From: Flavivirga rizhaonensis
Lineage (GTDB): Bacteria > Bacteroidota > Bacteroidia > Flavobacteriales > Flavobacteriaceae
Assembly: GCF_004791695.1 (NCBI RefSeq)
Contig: NZ_SRSO01000012.1
Location: 1 to 64,000 of the forward strand
DNA: 64,000 bases
Direction: 5' to 3'
Positions 20,327 to 28,562 of the stretch are shown in pieces. Every line of letters begins with the position of its first letter. Position 1 is the stretch's first letter. The notes under the pieces were generated by a model, which searched no databases, was not told the DNA's origin, and worked only from the letters and a program-made list of their open reading frames with translations. The position numbers and the translations under genes were made by a program.

Positions 20327-21217
20327 CTATTTTTTACTTCTAGGATGTGCATCTATGTGCACTTTTTTTAATTCAGCTATACTATTATGTGTGTAAACTT
20401 GAGTAGCAGCTAAACTTGAATGTCCTAAAAGCTCTTTAACAGCATTTAAATCAGCACCTTGGTTTAACAAATGTGTAGCAAAAGAATGACGCAAAATATG
20501 CGGACTCTTTTTCACCTTTGTTGATGCCTCACTAAAATACTCATTTATTATTCTGTAAACAAGTGTTTCATATATTTTAAATCCCTTTTTCGTTAAAAAC
20601 AAGCTATCTACATCTGTAACACTCTGTAATTCAGATCTTGAAATCAAATACTTACTCAAAGTTTTAACGACTGAATCTAATAACGGGACAATTCGTTCTT
20701 TATTTCTCTTTCCTAGAACCTTTAACGTTTTATTATCAAGATCTATACTTGCCAGGCTCAATTCAACTAATTCTATTCTTCTAATTCCTGTTGAATAGAA
20801 AAGTTCTATAATTAATTTGTTGCGAATACTTTCGAAATCGTCATCAAAATTCAAGTCATCTAAAACTGTTGTTATTTCTAATTCTGAAAACGGTACTTGA
20901 ATTTTTTTACTTGTTTTTAAGGCCCTATGCTTTGATAATGGATTCAAGTTTATATCTTCAGTTTTTAAAAGAAACTTATAGTAGGTATTTAGTGCGGATA
21001 TTTTTCTATTAATACTTCTATTTGACATTCCTTTTTCTACCATATTAACTATCCAACTTCTTATCTGTGAATAATTCACATCCTTTATTATATCTGAGTC
21101 ATATTCTTCTTTTATAAATTCTGAAAATGTTTCTAAGTCTTTTTGGTATGCATTGACTGTTAATGCAGAATACTTTTTCTCTAGTAACAAATAGTCAATG
21201 AATGGTTTTAACTGCAT
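20327..21217 (-). CDS. xerC: Tyrosine recombinase XerC/XerD
   Basis: 296 residues, the usual Xer length. The N-terminal SAM-like core-binding domain covers about residues 1-85. The catalytic set R146, K170, H240, R243, H266 and Y275 is complete (TGIRRIEL, HILRHSFATH, LLGHSSLAATQVYTH). It resolves chromosome dimers at dif. The housekeeping location between hpf and rpsU, with no attachment-site repeats seen, argues against a mobile integrase. Whether it is the XerC or the XerD partner cannot be decided from this sequence. Confidence 0.9.
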   Translation of the reverse strand: MQLKPFIDYLLLEKKYSALTVNAYQKDLETFSEFIKEEYDSDIIKDVNYSQIRSWIVNMVEKGMSNRSINRKISALNTYYKFLLKTEDINLNPLSKHRALKTSKKIQVPFSELEITTVLDDLNFDDDFESIRNKLIIELFYSTGIRRIELVELSLASIDLDNKTLKVLGKRNKERIVPLLDSVVKTLSKYLISRSELQSVTDVDSLFLTKKGFKIYETLVYRIINEYFSEASTKVKKSPHILRHSFATHLLNQGADLNAVKELLGHSSLAATQVYTHNSIAELKKVHIDAHPRSKK

Positions 21218-21285
21218 CTTTAAGATTCCTTATATATAGATAAAAGTACGAAGTTTTTATTGTTATTTAAATTGAGAGCAAAAAA

Positions 21286-21306
21286 AATCCCGCTTAAAGC
21301 GGGATT
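21286..21306 (-). terminator. rpsU terminator
   Basis: AATCCCGCTT/AAGCGGGATT forms a perfect 10-bp stem followed on the minus strand by a run of eight Ts. It lies 80 bp after the rpsU stop and before xerC. Confidence 0.85.
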
Positions 21307-21387
21307 CTAATATTATATGTAAAAATTATTTCCTAATGTGTGGAAATTACATCTAAAAACAAACTCGATGACATCGAAAATTTCTTT

Positions 21388-21582
21388 TTAAACTTCTTCT
21401 GCATCTCTTAATCCTTGGATGTACTGAGCTTTTTGAATCTGTGCTCTACGTACTACTGAAGGCTTATTAAATTGCTTACGTGTTTGTAATTGACGTTTAG
21501 TTCCAGTTTTATCAAACTTTCTCTTAAAACGCTTTAGCGCTCTATCTATATTTTCTCCTTCTTTAATAGGTATTATTAACAT
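21388..21582 (-). CDS. rpsU: Ribosomal protein bS21
   Basis: A 64-residue basic protein with the S21 pattern (IPIKEGENIDRALKRFKRKFDKTG). In Bacteroidota ribosomes bS21, with bS18 and bS6, helps to hide the anti-Shine-Dalgarno end of 16S rRNA. This gene has one of the few strong Shine-Dalgarno sequences in the window (21592-21599) and its own promoter and terminator. This is consistent with the published autoregulation model, in which ribosomes lacking bS21 translate rpsU preferentially. Confidence 0.95.
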   Translation of the reverse strand: MLIIPIKEGENIDRALKRFKRKFDKTGTKRQLQTRKQFNKPSVVRRAQIQKAQYIQGLRDAEEV

Positions 21583-21591
21583 AGTGTCTTA

Positions 21592-21599
21592 ACCTCCTC
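21592..21599 (-). promoter_or_regulatory. Strong Shine-Dalgarno of rpsU
   Basis: GAGGAGGT ends 9 nt before the rpsU ATG and is fully complementary to the 16S 3' end. Other leaders in the window are A-rich without such a motif, so it stands out as regulatory. Confidence 0.85.
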
Positions 21600-21619
21600 T
21601 CTTTTAAATTTTCAGGCTG

Positions 21620-21648
21620 CAAATATATATACTATTTTGGAATTACAA
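21620..21648 (-). promoter_or_regulatory. Promoter of rpsU
   Basis: On the minus strand TTG (21646-21648), 18 bases, then TATATTTG (21620-21627). This is an exact flavobacterial promoter with a short leader carrying the Shine-Dalgarno. Confidence 0.65.
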
Positions 21649-21655
21649 AATTATG

Positions 21656-21705
21656 ATTTACGATTTTTTTAATACATAATAAAACACATATAATAAATCG
21701 TAAAT
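21656..21705. repeat. Inverted repeat ATTTACGATTT/AAATCGTAAAT
   Basis: A perfect 11-bp inverted repeat (21656-21666 and 21695-21705) with a 28-nt loop, upstream of the rpsU promoter. It shares its motif with the spacer at 19149-19200. Confidence 0.5.
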
Positions 21706-21740
21706 TTAAAATAGTATTTGTCCTAATTTAGGCAGCTAAC

Positions 21741-21960
21741 TTGTTACCGGCTTGTACTCTTTCTTATCTATTACTATTTTGGCGATAATCTTTTATAATT
21801 TTCGCCAAAACACTAATAAACTAACTTGTTACTGGCTTGTACTCTTTCTTATCTATTACTATTTTGGCGATAATCTTTTATGATTTTCGCCAAAACACTA
21901 ATAAACTAAATTGTTACCGGCTTGTACTCTTTCTTGTCTATTACTATTTTGGCGATAATC
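21741..21960. repeat. 85-bp tandem repeat made of the acyl-CoA dehydrogenase 3' end
   Basis: Units start at 21741, 21826 and 21911. The third is the true end of the dehydrogenase gene (about 50 bp). The first two are near-identical untranslated copies including the stop codon, each joined to a spacer with the hairpin arms TTTTGGCGA/TCGCCAAAA. The copies differ from the gene at only a few bases. Confidence 0.85.
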
Positions 21961-23075
21961 TCACGAAGGATTTCAGAAGTACCTCCTCCTATTGGGCCTA
22001 GTCTACTATCTCGTAAAAGTCTTGCCATTGGGTATTCTTCCATATAACCATAACCTCCTAAAAACTGAAGACATTGATAGATAACATCGTCTGCCATTTT
22101 TGTTGACTTTAATTTAGACATCGATGCTTCTTTAACGACATACTCACCCTTATTTAACCTATAAGTAACTGAATAATTAAATTCTTTACATATTTCCATT
22201 TCGGTATATAGGTCTGAAATATTATGTCTTAGTGCTTGGAATTCATCAATCGATTTACCAAAGGCTTGACGGTCTGACATATATTGTAATGCATATTCCA
22301 GTGCATATTCAGCACGTGCGTGTGCATTAACTCCCATAACCAAACGTTCTAAAGAAAAATGCTGCAGTATATAGGCAAACCCTTTATTTTCCTCTCCCAT
22401 TAAATTAGTCTCTGGTATTTTAACATTATCAAATGCTATCTCTCCTGTATCTGATGCTCTCCAACCTAACTTATCTAATTTGGTTGCTGATACGCCGTCA
22501 GCTTCTCTATCTATTACGAATATACTAACCCCTTTATTACCTAGCTCTGGGTTTGTTTTTGCAGCGACTACTAAATAATCACTATATACGCCATTTGTAA
22601 TAAATGTTTTAGAGCCATTAATAATATAATGATCGCCTTCTTTAACTGCTGTGGTACGCATTCCTGCCACATCACTACCACCAAAAGGCTCTGTAATACA
22701 TAGGCATCCTATTTTATCTCCTGTAATACTTGGTACTAAATATTTTTGCTTAATGGCTTCATTACCTTCTGCATTTAAATGCGTCATTGCCAAATAAACA
22801 TGTGCCCAAATTGCAGCTGCAAAACCACCTGAATTTATTTTTTGAAGTTCTTCAAGAAGTATCACTGTATAGAATAAATCTAAATTCAGCCCTCCATAAG
22901 CTTCAGGATAGTTAATACCAAAAAAGCCCATATCTCCAAACTTTTTCCAAATAAATCTATCTATAGTTCCTGTTTTTTCCCATTTTTCAATATTAGGAAC
23001 CACTTCTTTATTTAGAAAGTCTTGAAGGCTTTTTCTAAAAAGATTATGCTCTTCTGTGAAGTACATACTATTCAT
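21906..23075 (-). CDS. Acyl-CoA dehydrogenase
   Basis: A 389-residue FAD enzyme that oxidises acyl-CoA to enoyl-CoA. It has the family segments CITEPFGGSDVAGMR (residues 127-140), ITNGVYSDYLVVAAKT and RQAFGKSIDEFQALRH. The position equivalent to the medium-chain catalytic glutamate is glycine (GGGTSEI, near 371). The base is probably E243 in LERLVMG, as in long-chain and isovaleryl-CoA dehydrogenases. Substrate chain length is not known. A second ATG three codons in is an alternative start. The last 50 bp are duplicated twice downstream. Confidence 0.9.
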   Translation of the reverse strand: MNSMYFTEEHNLFRKSLQDFLNKEVVPNIEKWEKTGTIDRFIWKKFGDMGFFGINYPEAYGGLNLDLFYTVILLEELQKINSGGFAAAIWAHVYLAMTHLNAEGNEAIKQKYLVPSITGDKIGCLCITEPFGGSDVAGMRTTAVKEGDHYIINGSKTFITNGVYSDYLVVAAKTNPELGNKGVSIFVIDREADGVSATKLDKLGWRASDTGEIAFDNVKIPETNLMGEENKGFAYILQHFSLERLVMGVNAHARAEYALEYALQYMSDRQAFGKSIDEFQALRHNISDLYTEMEICKEFNYSVTYRLNKGEYVVKEASMSKLKSTKMADDVIYQCLQFLGGYGYMEEYPMARLLRDSRLGPIGGGTSEILREIIAKIVIDKKEYKPVTI

Positions 23076-23181
23076 CTATTAAATTTTATTATTCTTTATT
23101 GGTTAGGTGCAATTTATAATTAACTTTTTCTGTATTGTAGTTGATTTCAAGTTAATACCCATTACATAAACGCTATTTTTT

Positions 23182-24090
23182 TTAATCGAGGGACAAATAT
23201 AATTTAATTATATCGATTTTATTTACTGGAAAGTCTTTTACTTTTTTTAATTCATCTAGAGATTTATATCCTTCTATTAATTGACGTTGCTCAATTATAT
23301 TATGTGCCAAATCATAGTCTATATGCTGAACAGTTACCAAATTATCTAGAGTTGCCGTATTTATATTTAATTTTTTAATTTTCCTTGGCATCTTTACTGT
23401 AAAATGGTTTGTTATTCTTTCTATGATTTCTGGGGTTAGTCCATACACATCCTGAAGTTGCACATCATCTATGAAGCCTCCAACAAATTTATTTCTAAAC
23501 CTTATAATACGTTCTGAAAAAGTGACTCCTATACCATTAACTTTTTGCAGCTGTTGCGCCGTTGCTTTGTTCAAGTCTTGTTTTTGGGCAAAGGTTTTTG
23601 GTTTATTGTTAAAGTTGCCACCACGCCATCTGGCCTGTTCGCTAAAATCATCCACTGGATAATTTTTAAACGCTCCGTCCGGGTTAGATACCCATTCTGG
23701 AAATTTAAAATATGGTGTGATTTGATTTAAAAGTGAGTCGGATATTTTTGTAACTTCCTGAAATTGCTTCGTTGAATTAATCCAATTATTCTGTTTCCTA
23801 AAAGCTAGCAGCCTATCTATTTCTTTATTAGACATTCCTAACGATGCTCCTTTAAAATCTGTTATATAATTAGGGTTGAAAGGATATATCTTAGGTTTAC
23901 TTTCTTCAAGTTTAACTATTCTAAGTGAATCCATTTCTTTATTAAATTGAACTAGGGTTTCTTTATCAACCGAAATACCTTCAGATGAAAAGTCTACAAA
24001 AAAGTAAATACATTGCAACCCAATTATGAGTATTATTAATAAAAAAATCCCATTTCGTTGTTCTTTAGAAAACATGAAATGGGACTTCAT
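23182..24090 (-). CDS. Helix-hairpin-helix (ComEA-like) membrane-anchored protein
   Basis: 302 residues. One N-terminal transmembrane segment lies at about 15-33. Three repeated helix-hairpin-helix units follow: NPNYITDFKGASLGMSNKE, DLNKATAQQLQKVNGIGVTF and LNINTATLDNLVTVQHIDYD. The domain binds DNA non-specifically, as in ComEA, and flavobacterial proteins of this form are annotated as competence-like, without direct proof. It sits 16 bp downstream of the symporter gene on the same strand. ATG codons at residues 4-6 are alternative starts. Confidence 0.85.
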   Translation of the reverse strand: MKSHFMFSKEQRNGIFLLIILIIGLQCIYFFVDFSSEGISVDKETLVQFNKEMDSLRIVKLEESKPKIYPFNPNYITDFKGASLGMSNKEIDRLLAFRKQNNWINSTKQFQEVTKISDSLLNQITPYFKFPEWVSNPDGAFKNYPVDDFSEQARWRGGNFNNKPKTFAQKQDLNKATAQQLQKVNGIGVTFSERIIRFRNKFVGGFIDDVQLQDVYGLTPEIIERITNHFTVKMPRKIKKLNINTATLDNLVTVQHIDYDLAHNIIEQRQLIEGYKSLDELKKVKDFPVNKIDIIKLYLSLD

Positions 24091-24106
24091 AATTTATAGT
24101 TTTTAT

Positions 24107-25696
24107 TTAATTACGACCAGGTTTAATAGCTTTTAAATACTTTGAAAGTTCTTCTCTAACTTTAGGAAATAAAATAAAGCACCCTATTATATTCGGCACA
24201 GCCATTGCAAAAATCATAGCGTCGGAAAAATCTGTTACAGCACCAAGACTTACCGCAGAACCAATTATAATAAATAAACAAAATAAGATTTTATATGAAT
24301 AATCTGAAGCTTTAGACCTTCCAAATAAGAACATCCAGGATTGTAACCCATAATAAGACCATGATAACATGGTTGACAATGCAAACAACACAACTGCTAA
24401 AGTTAAAACATATGGAAACCAAGGAATAACAGAAGCAAAAGCTTTTGATGTTGCTAACACACCATCTGGTGCTTTTACGCCATACTCCATGATACTTCCA
24501 TCTCCATTTGTTATAATGATTACCAAAGCCGTCATTGTACAAACCACAACAGTATCAATAAATGGTTCTAATAAAGCGACCAACCCTTCAGATGCAGGAT
24601 ATTTAGTTTTCACTGCAGAGTGAGCTATTGCTGCTGATCCCACACCTGCTTCATTAGAGAAAGCTGCTCTTTGAAAACCTATAATTAAGACACCTAAAAC
24701 GCCTCCTGTAATTCCTTTTGCATTAAAAGCACCATCAAATATTTGCCCGAATGCAGAACCTATTAAATTAAAATTAGCCGCTAAAATAACTATAGCAGCA
24801 ATGAAATAAATTCCAACCATGAAAGGCACAATTTTTTCAGTAATGCTTCCTATTCTCTTTATTCCTCCAATAATAACTATGGCAACTATTATAGCCATAA
24901 CAATTCCAAAAATAACACCTGCTGCAGTTGAGTTAGCTCCAATCATTGTATTAAACTGTTGTGCTGCCTGATTTGCCTGAAACATATTCCCGCCACCAAA
25001 AGAACCGCCTATACACATGATTGCAAATAAAACGGCTAATACTTTTCCTAAACCTCCTTTACCAACATCTGCAAGACCTTTTTTAAGGTAATACATCGGA
25101 CCACCAAAAACAGTACCATCTTCACCTATATCTCTATATTTTACTCCAAGTGTACACTCTACAAATTTTGAAGACATTCCTAATAAACCAGCTAATATCA
25201 TCCAGAAAGTAGCTCCAGGACCTCCTAAAGAAATTGCAATAGCAACTCCTGCTATATTACCTAAGCCTACTGTTCCTGATAATGCCGCAGTCAGCGCCTG
25301 AAAATGTGAAACCTCTCCATCTTTTCCCTCAATAGCAATGGTATCAACTATATCTCCATCAACTACATTTACCATTGATTTTGGTTCAACTTCATGATGA
25401 TCAATATCATCATATTTACCTCTAACGATATTTATTGAAACTGGAAATAGTCTAATATTTACAACTTTAAATAGTATTGTAAAAAGTAATCCTGCCAATA
25501 AAAGCATAATAATTACTATAGGCATACCTACTTCTTCAGTAAATTGAACTGGATAAAAAACAATTGAACCCCATGCATCTGATATTGGTTTAAAAGCTTC
25601 ATTGAATCTTTCATCAATACCTTTTTCGGCAGTCTCTTGTGCAAATATTATAAATGGTAGTATTAAAGTAAATATTGAAAGAAGATATTTCTTCAT
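24107..25696 (-). CDS. Alanine/glycine:sodium symporter (AGCS family)
   Basis: 529 residues from the chosen ATG, which gives a clean N-terminal hydrophobic leader (MKKYLLSIFTLILPFIIFAQ). An ATG 60 bases upstream adds residues with no counterpart and is rejected. Typical AGCS motifs are ALTAALSGTVGLGNIAGVA, FGGPMYYLKKG, GGSFGGGNMFQANQAAQQ and AAFSNEAGVGSAAIAHS, with about ten membrane helices. It takes up D/L-alanine or glycine with Na+. The gene is upstream of the helix-hairpin-helix gene. Confidence 0.92.
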   Translation of the reverse strand: MKKYLLSIFTLILPFIIFAQETAEKGIDERFNEAFKPISDAWGSIVFYPVQFTEEVGMPIVIIMLLLAGLLFTILFKVVNIRLFPVSINIVRGKYDDIDHHEVEPKSMVNVVDGDIVDTIAIEGKDGEVSHFQALTAALSGTVGLGNIAGVAIAISLGGPGATFWMILAGLLGMSSKFVECTLGVKYRDIGEDGTVFGGPMYYLKKGLADVGKGGLGKVLAVLFAIMCIGGSFGGGNMFQANQAAQQFNTMIGANSTAAGVIFGIVMAIIVAIVIIGGIKRIGSITEKIVPFMVGIYFIAAIVILAANFNLIGSAFGQIFDGAFNAKGITGGVLGVLIIGFQRAAFSNEAGVGSAAIAHSAVKTKYPASEGLVALLEPFIDTVVVCTMTALVIIITNGDGSIMEYGVKAPDGVLATSKAFASVIPWFPYVLTLAVVLFALSTMLSWSYYGLQSWMFLFGRSKASDYSYKILFCLFIIIGSAVSLGAVTDFSDAMIFAMAVPNIIGCFILFPKVREELSKYLKAIKPGRN

Positions 25697-25810
25697 AGGA
25701 TATGGATATGTTGAATTAATTAATTTTATTGAAAAATTCTTATTAAAAGCTAGCAAGATGCTAAAAAAAAATGATTTTTTAAAACAATGGTTGTTAAAAT
25801 CAAGGATTCA

Positions 25811-26833
25811 CTAATTTATATTGTACTCAGAATTGAGGGCATCTATCTGTTCTGGTCGTCCCAAAACAATAAGTCTTGAATTTAATGCTAATTCCAGTTC
25901 TGCCTCTGGGTTCACCAAATATTCACCATTTTCATCTTTATAACCAATAACGGTACAACCTGTTTTTTTACGAAGATCTAAATCTTTTATTGTTCTGGCT
26001 TCTTTCGAATTACTATAAAGCTTTTCAACTGCAACTTCTTCTATATTAATATTCGATTTACCAACAATTGACAGGTTATCAATAAACTCCATTAAACCAG
26101 GAACTACTACTAAAGATGCCATATGATCGCCTCCTATTTTATCAGGTAAGATAACATTATTAGCTCCTGCCAGTTTTAATTTATCGTATGAAGTCTCTAG
26201 AGAAGCTCTGCTTATAATATTAATAGATTTATTTAATTGTCTGGTTGAAAGCACGACAAATAAATTATCGGCATCATTGGGTAAAGCAGATATTAAACAA
26301 GACGCTCTATCTATTCCTGCTTGAATAAGCGTTTCATCTTCATTAGCATTACCTATAACATAAGAAACATTATCTATTTGTAAACGTTCTTCCACTTCTT
26401 TATCCTTTTCTATAACTACAAATTCTTTTTTATAGGCTAAAAGTTTTCTAGCTGCCTGCTTACCGTTTCTGCCGTAACCGCAAATAACAATATGACCTTT
26501 AAAACTATCTATCTTTTTTTGCATCTTCTTATGTATTAATTCTTCTATATCATTTTTGCTTAAAATATACTCGGTAATTATTGAGAGTGCGTATCCTACA
26601 ATAACGACACTTGCTAATATTAAAAATATAGTAAAAACTTTCGATTGATCGTCTAAAGGAACCACCTCACCAAAACCAACAGTGGTCATGGTAATAACAG
26701 TCATATAAAGCGAATCAATCCACGAATAATCGGATATCATTTTATAGCCAGTAATACCTATTAATAAAATAACTACTAATAGAAATACCGCTGTATATAT
26801 TTTGGTTCTAAAAAATTTTATAAGTGGATTCAT
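25811..26833 (-). CDS. Two-transmembrane potassium channel with RCK (TrkA-N/TrkA-C) domain
   Basis: 340 residues. TM1 is at about 14-30 and the pore loop has the K+ selectivity filter TVGFG (51-55, variant of TVGYG). TM2 is at about 66-90, followed by an RCK domain with the nucleotide-binding GYGRNGKQA (119-127) and a TrkA-C domain at the end. It is a ligand-gated K+ channel of the MthK/Kch type. An ATG at 26860 would overlap the PspC gene; the start at 26833 is preferred and leaves a 16-bp gap. Confidence 0.88.
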   Translation of the reverse strand: MNPLIKFFRTKIYTAVFLLVVILLIGITGYKMISDYSWIDSLYMTVITMTTVGFGEVVPLDDQSKVFTIFLILASVVIVGYALSIITEYILSKNDIEELIHKKMQKKIDSFKGHIVICGYGRNGKQAARKLLAYKKEFVVIEKDKEVEERLQIDNVSYVIGNANEDETLIQAGIDRASCLISALPNDADNLFVVLSTRQLNKSINIISRASLETSYDKLKLAGANNVILPDKIGGDHMASLVVVPGLMEFIDNLSIVGKSNINIEEVAVEKLYSNSKEARTIKDLDLRKKTGCTVIGYKDENGEYLVNPEAELELALNSRLIVLGRPEQIDALNSEYNIN

Positions 26834-26849
26834 AGAAATACCTATCTGA

Positions 26850-27077
26850 TTATAAATCAAAAACCGATGTTCGCTTGGTATAAACCAAATCTTTAATTTT
26901 TATCCAAAAAGCTAAGAATAAATATAAGGCAAAACCAAAACCAACAGTTACAAATGTTAAGTACATGAATGTTGTTCTGACTACTTTAGCTCTAATACCA
27001 AATCTATCTGCTATACGCTGACAAACATAATAGCCATGCTTTTGAAAAAACAATAATGGTTTATAGATATAGTTCAT
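26850..27077 (-). CDS. PspC domain protein
   Basis: 75 residues. It has the PspC pattern KHGYYVCQRIADRFGIRAKVVRTTF followed by a transmembrane helix at about 38-58. PspC-domain proteins take part in envelope-stress responses. This is a minimal single-domain form. It directly precedes the K+ channel gene and the two are probably cotranscribed, suggesting a link to membrane potential, which is inference only. Confidence 0.85.
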   Translation of the reverse strand: MNYIYKPLLFFQKHGYYVCQRIADRFGIRAKVVRTTFMYLTFVTVGFGFALYLFLAFWIKIKDLVYTKRTSVFDL

Positions 27078-27189
27078 GCCGCAATTTAAATATAAAATTT
27101 AATAAATTATATGTTTTAGATTCCCACTTTTGTAAGAATGACAAATTAATTAAAAACCTTGAAGAAAACTTCAATAAAGTAAGTTATTA

Positions 27190-28461
27190 TTATTTAACGA
27201 TTAGAGTATTACCAACTGCACATTGCAAACATTTATTTTTATTACAATATTCTGTTTTAAGCTGAATAAGCCCTTGCGAACTTAGTGCCGAATTTGATAC
27301 TTTTTTTAAGTTATTAAACGCATCAATAATACTGTTTTTTTCTGAAGTAATTGAAGTAGCAACTTTTACGATATCCGAGTTATCGGCTTCTCCTTTTTGT
27401 TTTTCATAACAGAATTTAAGTGGTAGAACCGTATTGATTAGTAATAAATCTATAAATGGTTTAGTAAGACTTTTTTTAGATGATTTTGATTCTTTTTGAA
27501 AGGTGTAATGTGTTTCCCAAAACTTTGATGTTGACACTTTAAATAACTTATAAAAATTACTCAAATGATTGGTTTCTAAAATCTTTGAAAACAAATTTTG
27601 ATGTTCATAATATAGACTTGCTAATTGAGATAATCTAATGGTTGGAAAATTTGATGGTCGTAGTCTAAAAAAGTGACAAGGTAATACGTGACTATTTTTT
27701 AGTTTAAACTTTTGTTTCAAAAATTTGTACTCTTTAACTAGTCCCAAATGATAACTATCTTCAATATGTTGGTCTAACAAACCAGACTGTCCAAACAATA
27801 ATGCTTCTATAGTTTGTTGATTTGATTGTGATTTTCTTAGCACTGAAAAATCAATAGATTTTGCCAAACTAAAAAATGAATCTCCATTTACTTTAAGTCC
27901 AAAATTTTTAGCTAACATTTTAAACAAAACTGCCTCCCAATCATTTTTTGATTCTTTTAAAAGCTGCTCTATTGTTTTAGATTTTCTTTCTAAACGTTCT
28001 AAATACAAACGTTCTAACCAATTGTATAAAACAAAATCATCACTATTTGCAAAATCGCGTTCACAATTAATCCACTTATCTTCTTTATTAAATAGTTCTT
28101 CATAATTATTTAAAACATCTTTGCTAACAAAATCTTTTAATTCTAAGGTTGGTATTGCTGTATGATTTTTTCTAAAAATATCTGTGTCGTGTTCCCAAAC
28201 TACATGTAAAATAACATTGTCATATGCTTTGTCTTGTTCGTGATGATGTAAAAACCAATCGGATGATTTTACATGAATCTCTACATTACCTGCCCAAAGC
28301 TGTTCATCAATAGTGAGTTGTGCATTAAAAAAATCCGGTCCAGAATTTAAATTATGTTGTCCTATAGTATTAATTACAACACCTTCTCCAGTTGTTGTTT
28401 TGAGTTGATCTATTTGAATTTTTTTATATTTCCAGATGTAATGTAAAAAATCTTCTTGCAT
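27190..28461 (-). CDS. DUF2851 family protein
   Basis: 423 residues with the start motif MQEDFLHYIWKYKKI and NSGPDFFNAQLTIDEQLWAGNVEIHVKSSDW, characteristic of DUF2851, which is common in Bacteroidota and of unknown function. It is rich in His, Asp and Glu near residues 60-100 (SSDWFLHHHEQDKAYDNVI), suggesting metal binding, and ends with a cysteine pair region (CNKNKCLQCAVG). No membrane segment is seen. It is monocistronic or loosely linked to pspC downstream. Confidence 0.85.
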   Translation of the reverse strand: MQEDFLHYIWKYKKIQIDQLKTTTGEGVVINTIGQHNLNSGPDFFNAQLTIDEQLWAGNVEIHVKSSDWFLHHHEQDKAYDNVILHVVWEHDTDIFRKNHTAIPTLELKDFVSKDVLNNYEELFNKEDKWINCERDFANSDDFVLYNWLERLYLERLERKSKTIEQLLKESKNDWEAVLFKMLAKNFGLKVNGDSFFSLAKSIDFSVLRKSQSNQQTIEALLFGQSGLLDQHIEDSYHLGLVKEYKFLKQKFKLKNSHVLPCHFFRLRPSNFPTIRLSQLASLYYEHQNLFSKILETNHLSNFYKLFKVSTSKFWETHYTFQKESKSSKKSLTKPFIDLLLINTVLPLKFCYEKQKGEADNSDIVKVATSITSEKNSIIDAFNNLKKVSNSALSSQGLIQLKTEYCNKNKCLQCAVGNTLIVK

Positions 28462-28562
28462 GCAACTAAAGTAGAACTGTTGTACGTAAATTCCAAATTA
28501 TAATAAGAAATTAAATACATATTGATTTAAATTTTTTAATAAAAGGTATTATACAGCAGTAA

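Noticed and set aside
20327..21217. Mobile-element integrase
   Set aside because: Length, location beside hpf and rpsU, and absence of attachment-site repeats fit the housekeeping Xer recombinase.
21741..21910. CRISPR-like array
   Set aside because: The repeats are copies of the gene end without unique spacers.
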